From Marinicauda pacifica (lineage in GTDB: Bacteria; Pseudomonadota; Alphaproteobacteria; Caulobacterales; Maricaulaceae): a stretch of DNA of 64,000 nt. The notes under the pieces were generated by a model. It worked only from the letters and a program-made list of their open reading frames with translations, was not told the DNA's origin and made no database searches. The position numbers and the translations under genes were made by a program. Of the stretch, positions 17,552-26,845 are shown piece by piece (the first letter of the stretch is position 1; each line of letters opens with the position of its first letter). The stretch lies in assembly GCF_004793635.1 (NCBI RefSeq), contig NZ_SRXV01000002.1, positions 682,001 to 746,000 on the forward strand, written 5' to 3'.

Positions 17552-18739
17552 TTACTCGATCAGGCCGTGAATGACGAGACCGGCATAGCTGCGAAAATCG
17601 AGAAAGCGCGGTTCCACCGCCTCCGCTGCCGAGGCCAGTGCGGCATAGTCGCCGCTGAAGCTGATACGGCTCGCCGGAATCGTCACCGAGTGGCTGTAGG
17701 TAAAGGCGGGTTGCCCCTCCCTGCCCGGCACCGTGCGGCCGTGCAGTCTGGCATTTGCGGCCTCGCCGGTGTCTGCAAGTGTGAGCTCGCCGCTGTCCTC
17801 CCTGCGATAGACCTCCGCGGTTTCGTCGGGCAAAGCGCCCATCTCCAGGGCCACAGCGACGGGCACGCCGTAGGTATCGCCCCAGGACAGCAACGGCGTG
17901 GCCGCCTGCAGGATCGCCTCTGGCGTTGTGCGGTAGGCCATTACGGTCAGGCGGGTCGCGCTCGGTGCGGCTGCAGCGAGCGCCGCCGCACCGCCCGGCA
18001 CGGCGGTGATCCAGAACGGCACCACGATTTCGACCGGCTCGCCATAGGCCGCGCTCAGCGCGGCCAATGCCTGCGCCCATTGCGCGAAGGTCTGCACCGG
18101 GGCGCTCGCATACTGATCCAGCAGGTAGGGCTCGATGTCGTACTGCAGCCCGGAGAGCGGCGTGCGCGGGTAGGCGGCATTGAAATGGGCCAGCGCCTGG
18201 GCACGCTGACGGGCATGCTCGAGACCGTAGCCGGAGATCATGCGCGGATCGCCTTCGACGGCGTGAACTGCCACACCCCGCGCATTGGCGCGCCGGATCA
18301 GACGGGATAGCGCATCGGGCCGCTCGATCGCGCCCTGACGGATGGGCACGGCGATGTAGAGTACGGACAGCCCGGCGGCCTGGGCGCTCTCGATCAGGGC
18401 TGCCGGATCTTCGGCCCAGACGGCTTCACGCCAGACCCAGGCGCCGCGCACGCGTTCTGTGGACATCTCGCCTGGCTCCGTCGCGGCGCCTGCGAGTGCC
18501 GGCAATTCAGGCGACGCGCACCGGCGCGAGCCGACTTCCGCGTGTCCGTAAGCGCCTCCGGACTCGCGGGGATTGCCGAGATAGAGATGGATGCTGGCGA
18601 CGCATTCGGGCTCGGCCTCGGGTACCGCGCCGGACCAGATGGCCTCGGGTTCGATCTCTTCCTGCGCCTCGGCAATGCCCGTCTCCGCCCCTGCGATGGC
18701 AAGAACAAACAACAGTCCGGCTATCGCCGTGTCGCGCAT
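17552..18739 (-). CDS. Secreted TIM-barrel, glycosidase-like protein
   Basis: 395 residues from MRDTAIAG, with AGGGA seven bases upstream. Signal peptide with cleavage near AEA-QE (residue 25). Residues 98-360 alternate beta and alpha as in a TIM barrel. GAWVWREAVW forms strand 1 and VLYIAVPI strand 2. HAVEGDPRM, GLQYDIEPYLL (196-206), IVVPFWIT, LTVMAYRTT and VAVALEMG follow. The acidic DIEP at a strand end and MAYRT resemble GH18-type and other retaining glycosidase barrels, but the full DxxDxDxE is absent. It is the first gene of the putative exopolysaccharide operon. It may trim or modify the polymer as PgaB does, though no deacetylase domain is present. Family unrecognised; enzymatic role inferred. 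Confidence 0.6.
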   Translation of the reverse strand: MRDTAIAGLLFVLAIAGAETGIAEAQEEIEPEAIWSGAVPEAEPECVASIHLYLGNPRESGGAYGHAEVGSRRCASPELPALAGAATEPGEMSTERVRGAWVWREAVWAEDPAALIESAQAAGLSVLYIAVPIRQGAIERPDALSRLIRRANARGVAVHAVEGDPRMISGYGLEHARQRAQALAHFNAAYPRTPLSGLQYDIEPYLLDQYASAPVQTFAQWAQALAALSAAYGEPVEIVVPFWITAVPGGAAALAAAAPSATRLTVMAYRTTPEAILQAATPLLSWGDTYGVPVAVALEMGALPDETAEVYRREDSGELTLADTGEAANARLHGRTVPGREGQPAFTYSHSVTIPASRISFSGDYAALASAAEAVEPRFLDFRSYAGLVIHGLIE

Positions 18740-18874
18740 CAAACATCCCTGGCTTCTGCGGGTCATCCTCGCCTGTTTCAGGCGTCACCTCAACAATCGG
18801 TCCGGAAGATTGCAGATTCGTTGACGCGCTGAGCGCGGCACAACCCGGACTTGGGGCCCGCAGCGGACGGCCGG

Positions 18875-19330
18875 TCAGGTCGCCTTGGCCGCTTCGAGCG
18901 CCTGCTCGCGCAGGGCGGCCAGCGCCTCGATCCAGACATCGAGATCGGTGCCCGCCTCCTCGGCCAGGGTGTGAATGCAGGACAGCGCGTCGGACGCCTC
19001 GCCCTGGAGCGCCCGCCCGCCTTGTGTGAGCCGCACGCGGACCACGCGCTCGTCGCGCGGATCGCGGGTGCGGGTCAGATGCCCCACCGCCTCGAGCCGC
19101 TTGAGCAGCGGGGTCAGCGTGTTTGTCTCGAGAAACAACCGCTTTCCAAGCTCGCCCACCGTCACGTCATCGCGCTCCCACAAGGCCAGCAGAGTGATGT
19201 ATTGCGGGTAGGTCAGGCCCAGCTTTGACAGGTGGGGCCGGTACATCCGGTGGATCGCCGCATTCGCCGAGTAGATCGCGAAGCAAAGCTGCTGGTCGAG
19301 CGTGCCGGGCCGGCCGGTTGGCGCAGACAT
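18875..19330 (-). CDS. ohrR: Organic hydroperoxide-sensing MarR-family repressor OhrR
   Basis: 151 residues. The N-terminal segment LDQQLCFAIYSANAAIHR holds the redox-sensing Cys16 in its conserved context, followed by YRPHLSKLGLTYPQYITLLAL. The winged-helix DNA-recognition region is TVGELGKRLFLETNTLTPLLKRLE, and the wing contains RDPRDERVVRVRLT. OhrR dimers bind operators until the cysteine is oxidised by organic peroxides. It is divergent from ohr, with two identical palindromes between the genes, so it very probably represses both ohr and itself. No second conserved Cys is seen in the usual two-Cys position, although Cys107 (ALSCIHTLAE) could serve. Confidence 0.95.
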   Translation of the reverse strand: MSAPTGRPGTLDQQLCFAIYSANAAIHRMYRPHLSKLGLTYPQYITLLALWERDDVTVGELGKRLFLETNTLTPLLKRLEAVGHLTRTRDPRDERVVRVRLTQGGRALQGEASDALSCIHTLAEEAGTDLDVWIEALAALREQALEAAKAT

Positions 19331-19350
19331 GGGCGTGTGTCCTCATTTTT

Positions 19351-19362
19351 ATCGTGCACGAT
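19351..19362. promoter_or_regulatory. Putative OhrR operator, site 1
   Basis: Perfect 12-bp palindrome ATCGTGCACGAT in an AT-rich context, 21 bases before the ohrR start. Identical to site 2, 54 bases away. Confidence 0.75.
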
Positions 19363-19404
19363 TATATCGCCATACCTTGACGACGAACAGGCCCGGCTCT
19401 TTAT

Positions 19405-19416
19405 ATCGTGCACGAT
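19405..19416. promoter_or_regulatory. Putative OhrR operator, site 2
   Basis: Second exact copy of ATCGTGCACGAT, 35 bases before the ohr start. A degenerate half-site CACGATT follows at 19426-19432. Placement over the ohr promoter region fits repression. Confidence 0.75.
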
Positions 19417-19450
19417 CTTTTCGCTCACGATTCTTTTGAAGGAACTCCCG

Positions 19451-19873
19451 ATGACCCCGCTCTATACCGCCAAGGCAACCGCCGATAAGGGCCGCAAGGG
19501 CCGCGCCGTCAGCGATGACGGCCGTCTGGACGTCGGCCTGTCCACGCCGAAGGCACTCGGCGGCGACGACGGCCCCGGCACCAATCCGGAACAATTGTTC
19601 GCCGCAGGCTATGCCGCCTGCTTCATGAGCGCGATGCAGCTCGTGTCCGGTCAGACCGGCATCAAGCTGCCCGTCGAGGCGCGCGTGCACGCCGAGGTGG
19701 GCATCGGTCCGCGCGAGGCCGGCGGGTTCGGTCTTGCCGTCACCCTGACCGCAGAGCTGCCCGGCCTTGCCGAGCAGGACGCCCGCACGCTGGTGAACGA
19801 GACCGAGAAGGTCTGCCCCTATTCCAACGCCACGCGCGGCAATGTGAGCACAGTGCTCAACGTCGCGGGTTAG
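19451..19873 (+). CDS. ohr: Organic hydroperoxide resistance peroxidase Ohr
   Basis: 140 residues, the typical Ohr length, from the ATG after AAGGAACTCCCG; longer in-frame starts would run through the operators. The two catalytic cysteines are at 57 (GYAACFMSAMQ) and 122 (VCPYSNATRGN), and the peroxidatic-site partners Arg18 (GRKGRAVSDDG region) and Glu47 (NPEQLFAAGY) are in place. Ohr reduces organic and lipid hydroperoxides using lipoyl-protein reductant. Together with divergent ohrR and the palindromes it makes a complete inducible peroxide-defence unit. A hairpin lies 30 bases after the stop. Confidence 0.97.
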   Translation: MTPLYTAKATADKGRKGRAVSDDGRLDVGLSTPKALGGDDGPGTNPEQLFAAGYAACFMSAMQLVSGQTGIKLPVEARVHAEVGIGPREAGGFGLAVTLTAELPGLAEQDARTLVNETEKVCPYSNATRGNVSTVLNVAG

Positions 19874-19903
19874 CGAGTAACGCGTCCCGACCGGCGCGAC
19901 CCC

Positions 19904-19933
19904 CGCGGGTGCCAGTGCGCGCTGGCGCCCGCG
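19904..19933 (+). terminator. Hairpin after ohr
   Basis: 12-bp stem (CGCGGGTGCCAG with CTGGCGCCCGCG, one G-T pair) and a 6-base loop. No T-run, so it may end or stabilise the ohr transcript rather than act as a strong intrinsic terminator. Confidence 0.45.
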
Positions 19934-20033
19934 AAGGTCCTGCAGCGGGGGCGTCGCATTGACGCTTTTGCGCAAACGGCCGATACCGGGCCCTGATTTT
20001 CCTGTTCGAGACAGAGGCGACGGAGCGGCGCGC

Positions 20034-20648
20034 ATGACCATTCACCTTCACCGCGGGGACCTGCCCACCGGGATCGATTTTGGCGACGCGGTCGCCGTGG
20101 ATACCGAGACACTGGGTCTCTCGCTCGTGCGGGATGAATTGTGCCTGGTCCAGCTCTCGGCCGGCGATGGCGACGCGCATATCGTCCAGCTCGACCGGTC
20201 GAGCTATCACTGTCCGAATCTGAAGGCGCTGCTGGCCGACAACGCGATCCAGAAAATCCTGCACTTCGCGCGCTTCGACGTGGCGATGTGCGAGAAATAT
20301 CTCGGCGTCACGCTCGCCCCGGTCTTTTGCACCAAGATCGCGTCCAAGCTGGTGCGCACCTATACCGACCGGCACGGTCTGAAGGACGTCGCGCGCGAGA
20401 TCGCCGGCGTCGAACTGTCCAAGCAGCAGCAGAGCTCCGACTGGGGCGCCGCGGAGCTGAGCGAGGCTCAGCTGCAATATGCCGCCTCGGATGTGCTTCA
20501 CCTTCACGCCATCCGCGACGGGCTGAGCGCCATGCTCGGCCGCGAGGGGCGCAGCGAACTGGCCCGGGCCTGTTTCGACTTTCTCCCTCACCGCGCCCGG
20601 CTGGATCTGGCCGGCTGGCCGGATACCGACATCTTTGCGCACTCCTAG
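20034..20648 (+). CDS. Compact RNase D-like 3'-5' exoribonuclease
   Basis: 204 residues from MTIHLHRGDL, with GGAG upstream. It is a DEDDy exonuclease domain only: DTETLGLSL (ExoI Asp/Glu), HFARFDV (ExoII Asp) and YAASDVLHL (ExoIII Tyr and Asp). E. coli RNase D is about 375 residues and has C-terminal HRDC domains, which are missing here; the short form is common in alphaproteobacteria. Expected role is trimming of structured RNA 3' ends such as tRNA precursors. It precedes the lptCAB-rpoN block by 90 bases in the same direction, an arrangement seen widely in the class, so co-transcription is plausible. Confidence 0.88.
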   Translation: MTIHLHRGDLPTGIDFGDAVAVDTETLGLSLVRDELCLVQLSAGDGDAHIVQLDRSSYHCPNLKALLADNAIQKILHFARFDVAMCEKYLGVTLAPVFCTKIASKLVRTYTDRHGLKDVAREIAGVELSKQQQSSDWGAAELSEAQLQYAASDVLHLHAIRDGLSAMLGREGRSELARACFDFLPHRARLDLAGWPDTDIFAHS

Positions 20649-20738
20649 GCGCGCCGCGTACCGCCGCGTGCGCCTTGAAACTGCCGCTGGGTCCGGTCAC
20701 AACGGGCGCGCACAGTTTTTCAAAGCCGCAGGCTGACG

Positions 20739-21428
20739 ATGGCCCATACCGCCGACATGCTGGCTGAACGCCTGACCCCGCGCCGGGCCGACGCTTTCGC
20801 CGCCGCCCAGCGGCGCTCGGTCTTCGTGCGCCGCCTGCGCATCGCCCTGCTGGCCGGCATCGGCCTCATCGCTCTGAACATCGTACTGCAGAACATCCTG
20901 CGGGCACCCGATGTCTCCGGCGGCACGCCGGAACAGCCCACGGGAGAGCTTGAACGCATCGTCAATCCGCGCTTCATCGGCCGGGACGAGGACGGCACGC
21001 CCTTCGTGGTGACCGCCGACAGCGCCGTGCGCCGTCCAGGCAGCATTGTCGGCCTGACCGAGCTTGAAAACCCGCGTCTGGACTATTCGATGCTGGGCGA
21101 GGGGCTGGAAGCGGGCCCCGGCGCGGTTCTCGCCAATCTGGGCGTCTACAATCCAGAAACGCGCAGCCTGGAACTGAACCAGGCCGTCAACCTGTCCACG
21201 CGCTCCGGCTACCGCTTCGAGACCCCGAGCGCGACCATCCAGCTGCCGCAGTCGCGCATCGTGGGCGAGGAGCCGGTCTATGGCGAGGCGCCCTGGGGCG
21301 CGATCCGGGCGGGCGGGTTCGAGGTGCACGAGGAAGGCCGGCGTGTCATATTCACTGACGGCGTCACGACGCGGCTATACCTGAACGAGCGGTCCGACGA
21401 GACACGCGATACGGAGACTGGTCCATGA
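20739..21428 (+). CDS. lptC: LPS export protein LptC
   Basis: 229 residues, somewhat longer than the 191 of E. coli. A cytoplasmic basic N terminus precedes one membrane helix (about 34-52, RIALLAGIGLIALNIVLQNI), then a periplasmic beta-jellyroll. Recognisable parts are IVNPRFIGRDEDGTPFVVTAD and a late ARAGGFEVHEEGRRVIFTDG-like strand series. LptC forms the periplasmic bridge with LptA and joins the LptBFG ABC transporter, carrying lipopolysaccharide away from the inner membrane. The stop overlaps the lptA start (ATGA), indicating coupled translation. Sequence conservation in LptC is low, but the gene order makes the identification secure. Confidence 0.9.
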   Translation: MAHTADMLAERLTPRRADAFAAAQRRSVFVRRLRIALLAGIGLIALNIVLQNILRAPDVSGGTPEQPTGELERIVNPRFIGRDEDGTPFVVTADSAVRRPGSIVGLTELENPRLDYSMLGEGLEAGPGAVLANLGVYNPETRSLELNQAVNLSTRSGYRFETPSATIQLPQSRIVGEEPVYGEAPWGAIRAGGFEVHEEGRRVIFTDGVTTRLYLNERSDETRDTETGP

Positions 21429-22030
21429 AATCTGCCCTCCTGCCTGCCCTTCTCCCGGCCCTTCTGGCGCTTGCCGCGGCTGCCCCGGCCAGCGCCCAGG
21501 TCGGCGCGCTGGGCTCGCCCGGCGACGGCCCGCTCGATATCAGCGCGAACGATCTCGAGGTCTTCGACCAGGAGAACCGCGTGGTCTACAGCGGTGACGT
21601 GAATGCGATCCGCGGCACCGCGCGCCTGCGCGCCGACCGGATCGAGGTCTTCTTCGAGCCCGGCGGCGGCACCGGCTTCGGCGCCGTCCAGCGCATGCGC
21701 GCAACCGGCGATGTCTTCTACGTGACGGCCACAGAAATCGCCCGCGCCGACGAGGGACTCTACGAGATCGCCGACGAGCGTATCGTGCTGATCGGCGACG
21801 TCGTGCTGACCCAGGGCTGCAATGTCTCCACCGGCCAGCGCCTGACGGCAAACCTCGCCACTGGCGTGTCCGAGCTGGCCGGCGCCACCGGTGAGGCCGG
21901 TGAAACGCGTGTGCGCAGTGTCTTCTTCCCCGATAGCGAGGAGGAAGAGGGCGCCGAGCCTGTCGTGCGCGAAGACTGCCCGGTGCCGGAAATTCCAGGC
22001 GACGGTCCGCAGCCCTTCGAAGAGGGCTAG
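21425..22030 (+). CDS. lptA: Periplasmic LPS-transport protein LptA
   Basis: 201 residues. Signal peptide MKSALLPALLPALLALAAA with cleavage near ASA-QV. The OstA-type beta-jellyroll begins PLDISANDLEVFDQENRVVY, the hallmark of the LptA/LptD N-terminal fold, followed by GDVNAIRGTARLRADRIEV. LptA oligomers or jellyroll chains carry LPS across the periplasm from LptC to LptD. The acidic C-terminal stretch (about 175-200) is extra. It overlaps lptC by four bases; lptB follows after a 193-base gap containing a GC-rich palindrome, so lptB may also be transcribed separately. Confidence 0.93.
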   Translation: MKSALLPALLPALLALAAAAPASAQVGALGSPGDGPLDISANDLEVFDQENRVVYSGDVNAIRGTARLRADRIEVFFEPGGGTGFGAVQRMRATGDVFYVTATEIARADEGLYEIADERIVLIGDVVLTQGCNVSTGQRLTANLATGVSELAGATGEAGETRVRSVFFPDSEEEEGAEPVVREDCPVPEIPGDGPQPFEEG

Positions 22031-22223
22031 AGGCCCGGCCGGGCCCCTTAGCGCCCCCTGTGCCGGCTGCCTGCCAAACCACGTCCGGCCCGCTCCCCTG
22101 GCCTGCATGGTGGGCGCGAGCCCGTGTGAATCGCCTCATGCAGGCGGCGCGCGGGAATGACCTCTTGCAATAATCGCGCCGAGTTGGCGTGTTTCACCAA
22201 ATCTTAGGCATGGACCGCTAACG

Positions 22224-22997
22224 ATGAGCGATATGGAAACGATGCAGATAGAGCAGCCCCCCTTCGCGACCTCCGCCGCAGCAGGCCTGCAGGTGGAGCG
22301 GATCGGCAAGGTGTTCGGACGCCGCGCGGTCGTGAAATCGGTCTCGCTCTCGCTGCAACGCGGCGAGGTGGCCGGACTGCTCGGACCGAACGGCGCGGGC
22401 AAGACCACCTGCTTCTACATGATCACCGGGCTCATCTCGGCCGACCACGGACGCATCCTGCTGGACGGGCGGGACATCACCAATCTGCCCATGTATCAGC
22501 GCGCGCGTCTCGGCATCGGCTACCTGCCGCAGGAAGCCTCGATCTTCCGGGGCCTGTCGGTGGAAGACAATGTGGCCGCCGTCGCCGAGATTGCCGAACC
22601 CGACCGCAAAGCCCGCGAGACGCTCGTCGACGAGCTGCTCGGCGAGCTGCGCATCGACCATTTGCGCAAGTCGCCCGCGCTGGCGCTGTCCGGCGGGGAG
22701 CGCCGCCGCGTGGAGATTGCCCGCGCCCTGGCCGCGCAGCCGAGCTTCATGTTGCTCGACGAACCCTTCGCGGGCATCGATCCGCTCGCGATTGCGGATA
22801 TCCGCGAACTGATTGTTTACCTTAAGCAGCGCGGAATCGGCATTCTGATCACCGATCACAATGTGCGCGAGACCCTCGAAATCACCGATCGCGCCATGAT
22901 CATTCACGACGGGGAAGTCCTCTTCGAGGGCGCACCCGACGAGGTACGCCAGGACGCCAATGTGCGCCGGGTCTATCTCGGAGAAAGCTTCAGCTAG
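22224..22997 (+). CDS. lptB: LPS export ABC transporter ATP-binding protein LptB
   Basis: 257 residues. Walker A GPNGAGKTT (about 54-62), Q-loop GYLPQEASIFRGLSVEDN, ABC signature LSGGERRRVEIARAL, Walker B FMLLDEPFAGIDPLA and switch His in ITDHNVRETL. The FRGLSVEDN and ITDHNV segments are diagnostic of LptB. It energises LPS extraction with LptF and LptG (not in the window). An N-terminal extension of about 20 residues precedes the core. rpoN starts only eight bases after its stop, the conserved lptB-rpoN arrangement of proteobacteria. Confidence 0.97.
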   Translation: MSDMETMQIEQPPFATSAAAGLQVERIGKVFGRRAVVKSVSLSLQRGEVAGLLGPNGAGKTTCFYMITGLISADHGRILLDGRDITNLPMYQRARLGIGYLPQEASIFRGLSVEDNVAAVAEIAEPDRKARETLVDELLGELRIDHLRKSPALALSGGERRRVEIARALAAQPSFMLLDEPFAGIDPLAIADIRELIVYLKQRGIGILITDHNVRETLEITDRAMIIHDGEVLFEGAPDEVRQDANVRRVYLGESFS

Positions 22998-23005
22998 GGG
23001 GCAGA

Positions 23006-24517
<1,512 letters not shown>

Positions 24518-24550
24518 CCACATCTCCACTGCCGGACCTACCAACATCGA

Positions 24551-24578
24551 TTGACGCTCACCGCGTTTCGCCGCTACC
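24551..24578 (+). promoter_or_regulatory. Putative promoter of hpf
   Basis: TTGACGC (24551-24557) and GCTACCGT (from 24573), 15 bases apart, match the Caulobacter-type housekeeping promoter form. It lies just after rpoN and gives a leader of roughly 100 bases. Confidence 0.45.
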
Positions 24579-24626
24579 GTTGACCGGTTCGACAAGGGAG
24601 GGGTGGCCGAGCGGATTACTCGCAAT

Positions 24627-24657
24627 CAGGCCCGCCCACATGACATGGGTCGGCCTG
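24627..24657 (+). other. Hairpin in the hpf leader
   Basis: Outer arms CAGGCC/GGCCTG and inner GCCCA/TGGGT with one internal mismatch and a 7-base loop, ending 34 bases before the hpf ATG and upstream of its GGAGG. No T-run follows; it may influence mRNA stability or translation. Confidence 0.35.
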
Positions 24658-24691
24658 TCTGCGGGTCTCGTTTACTGCAGATGGAGGTCCC

Positions 24692-25324
24692 ATGCATATC
24701 CAGTTCGTTTCCAAGAATATCGACGTCTCACCGGCGCTGCGCGAGCGCATCGAGGACCGCGTCATATCCGGTACCGGCAAGTATTTCAGCCGGCCGGGCG
24801 AGGCCTTCGTGGTGGCCACCAAGGAAGGCAGCGGCTTCAAGGTCGACTGCTCGCTTCACCTGCCCTCGGGCGCCTTTCTCCAGGCCTCTGGCACGGCCGG
24901 GGATGCCTATGCCGCCGCCGAGGCAGCCGTCGAACATCTTGAGAAGCGTCTGCGCCGCTACAAGCGCCGGCTGAAGGACCATCACGCCGACAACAAGACC
25001 GCGCTCCCGGCCGAAGAGACCTCCATCGTCGTGCTGCGCGGCGAACGCAAATCGGCTGACAATTACGATGACGCGGCCGAGGACGATGGCGGCGCCGAGG
25101 GCGGCGACGAGCCGGTGATCATTGCCGAGGCGCCCGGCGAGCTCAGCACGATGTCGGTCAGCAATGCGGTGCTGGAGATGGACGTGATCGACGCGCCCTT
25201 CCTGGTTTTCCGCAATGCCGCGAACAAGGGCGTGAACATCGTCTACCGCAGGCCGGACGGAAATGTGGGGTGGATTGATCCGGCTCGAGGGGCTAAAGAG
25301 CGCCCCGGCGAAGCGGCGGAGTAG
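24692..25324 (+). CDS. hpf: Long-form ribosome hibernation promoting factor
   Basis: 210 residues with GGAGG before the ATG. The N-terminal domain (1-110) has the beta-alpha-beta-beta-beta-alpha HPF/YfiA pattern, from MHIQFVSKNIDVSPALRERIED to EHLEKRLRRYKRRLKDHH. An acidic linker (about 115-145) follows. The C-terminal domain starts near VLEMDVIDAPFLVFRN and includes the dimerising GVNIVYRRPDGNVGWIDP. The long form dimerises ribosomes into 100S particles in stationary phase. It follows rpoN and precedes ptsN by 28 bases, the conserved context. Confidence 0.94.
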   Translation: MHIQFVSKNIDVSPALRERIEDRVISGTGKYFSRPGEAFVVATKEGSGFKVDCSLHLPSGAFLQASGTAGDAYAAAEAAVEHLEKRLRRYKRRLKDHHADNKTALPAEETSIVVLRGERKSADNYDDAAEDDGGAEGGDEPVIIAEAPGELSTMSVSNAVLEMDVIDAPFLVFRNAANKGVNIVYRRPDGNVGWIDPARGAKERPGEAAE

Positions 25325-25352
25325 TCCGCCGCAGGCTGAACGAAGGCCGTCC

Positions 25353-25814
25353 ATGACCCTTTCAGACCTGATCCCCTCCGGCGGGGTGGCGGTGGATCTT
25401 GCAGCGACCAGCCGCAAGCAGGCGCTTCACGCGCTGAGCGAGCTGGCCCATCGCCGCCTGGATATCCCCGCCCGTCCCCTGCTCGAAGCCGTGATGGAGC
25501 GCGAGAAGCTCGGCTCGACCGGGGTCGGCGATGGCGTGGCCATTCCTCATGCCCGCCTGCCCGGCGTCGAGCGTACGTGCGGCCTCTTCGCCCGGCTCAA
25601 GCAATCGGTCGATTTCGATGCGGTCGACGGCCACCCGGTCGATCTGGTCTTCATGCTGATCGCGCCCGAGGACAGCGGGGCCGAGCACCTCAAGGCGCTC
25701 GCACGCGTGGCGCGGATGTTCCGGCGCGAGGAAATCCGCCGGGCCCTGCGCGCCGCGCCGGATGCCGACGCAGCCTACGCCATTCTCGACGGCTCTGTGG
25801 TCAACGCGGCGTGA
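25353..25814 (+). CDS. ptsN: PTS IIA-like nitrogen-regulatory protein
   Basis: 153 residues from MTLSDLIPSGGVAV; the earlier in-frame start at 25263 overlaps hpf and is not conserved. The EIIA fold has its phosphorylated His66 in VAIPHARLPGV, following the family KLGSTGVGDG segment. It receives phosphate from PtsP/PtsO (NPr) and regulates potassium transport, stringent response and other processes by protein contact instead of importing sugar. It is the last gene of the lptC-rpoN-hpf-ptsN run and converges on the isoaspartyl peptidase gene 16 bases away. Confidence 0.95.
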   Translation: MTLSDLIPSGGVAVDLAATSRKQALHALSELAHRRLDIPARPLLEAVMEREKLGSTGVGDGVAIPHARLPGVERTCGLFARLKQSVDFDAVDGHPVDLVFMLIAPEDSGAEHLKALARVARMFRREEIRRALRAAPDADAAYAILDGSVVNAA

Positions 25815-25830
25815 TACCGGACGTCCGCGC

Positions 25831-26700
25831 CTAGGTTATGTCCGCGGTGATCTCGCCGTCCGGGTGCACGATGGCGTGCTTCATGCCGGGCGAGTTGTAG
25901 AGCGCGGCGATCTCTCCGTCCGCGCCGACCGAGATGATGCCGCCATCCCCGCCCAGGCGTTTCACATCGTCCAGCGCGCCCTGGACCGCCGACTTCAGGT
26001 CCGCCCCGGCGTAGCGCATGCGCGCGGACACGTCGGCGGCCGCGCAGGCCCGCATGAACATCTCGCCCTGGCCGGTGCACGACACCGCGACGCGCTCGTC
26101 CGCCCAGGTGCCGTGGCCGATGATCGGCGTATCGCCGACCCGGCCCCAGCGCTTGCGCAGCGTGCCGCCGGTCGAGGTGGCCGCCGCCAGGCGCCCCTCG
26201 CTGTCGAGCGCCACACATCCCACCGTGCCCGTGGCGATGGCCCGGTCGTCGGCCACCGCCGCCGGCACGTAGTAGCCGACCGGGTCGCGTACCGGCTCCA
26301 GCTCCGCCTCGCGGGCGAATTCGGCCGCGCCGCCGCCGGACAGGAGGACGTGCGGCGTGCGTTCCAGCACGGCGCGCGCCACCTGGATCGGCGAGAGAAA
26401 ACCTTCCAGCGCGCTCACCGCCCCGGCCTCGCGCGTATCGCCCTTCATCACTGCGGCATCGAGCTCGTAGCGCCCGGCCGCGTTGGGCGCCGTGCCCTTG
26501 CCGGCGACATAGAAGCCGGACGCCTCCAGATTGCGCACGATCTCGACCACGACATCCAGCGCGCTCTCGCCGTGAGCGAGCCGTTCGCGGCCCTCCTCGG
26601 CCAGGCTGCGCATATGGGTGATTTCCTGGGCGTAGGAACGGTCGGCCAGAAGCCCCGCTCCGCCATGCAGAACGAGGGCGGTTTTCGATTTCGCAGCCAT
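25831..26700 (-). CDS. Isoaspartyl peptidase / plant-type L-asparaginase
   Basis: 289 residues; GAGG lies five bases before the ATG. An Ntn-hydrolase: N-terminal LVLHGGAG (about 9-16), then the autocleavage and nucleophile site at Thr159 in ATGTVGCVALD, followed by STGGTLRKRWGRVGDTPIIG. The proenzyme cleaves itself before Thr159 to give alpha and beta subunits. It then removes isoaspartate from dipeptides and hydrolyses asparagine. Relative to E. coli IaaA (about 320 residues) the linker before the cleavage site is short. Cytoplasmic, no signal peptide. It converges with ptsN and is divergent from the following dehydrogenase. Confidence 0.93.
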   Translation of the reverse strand: MAAKSKTALVLHGGAGLLADRSYAQEITHMRSLAEEGRERLAHGESALDVVVEIVRNLEASGFYVAGKGTAPNAAGRYELDAAVMKGDTREAGAVSALEGFLSPIQVARAVLERTPHVLLSGGGAAEFAREAELEPVRDPVGYYVPAAVADDRAIATGTVGCVALDSEGRLAAATSTGGTLRKRWGRVGDTPIIGHGTWADERVAVSCTGQGEMFMRACAAADVSARMRYAGADLKSAVQGALDDVKRLGGDGGIISVGADGEIAALYNSPGMKHAIVHPDGEITADIT

Positions 26701-26845
26701 GGAAGCCTCAACAAGAATTGGGTCGGTCGAACCGGCCTCTTACCACCGCGGTCCTTTTCACCCAACCGCGAAGGCGCTATGTCGCTTGCACACGCCGCCG
26801 GCAATGGCGGTCCGGTATAAACCTGAACGGGGAGGCCAGAGCGCC

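Noticed and set aside
22160..22223. Possible sigma-54 promoter (TTGGCGTGTTTCACC) upstream of lptB-rpoN
   Set aside because: The -12 element lacks the GC dinucleotide at the correct distance; autoregulation of rpoN by sigma-54 is not supported.
24597..24614. Sequence GGAGGGGTGGCCGAGCGG identical in style to the 5' end of tRNA-Ser
   Set aside because: No anticodon arm, variable arm, T arm or matching 3' acceptor follows; downstream is the hpf leader hairpin. At most a chance match or a tiny tRNA remnant.
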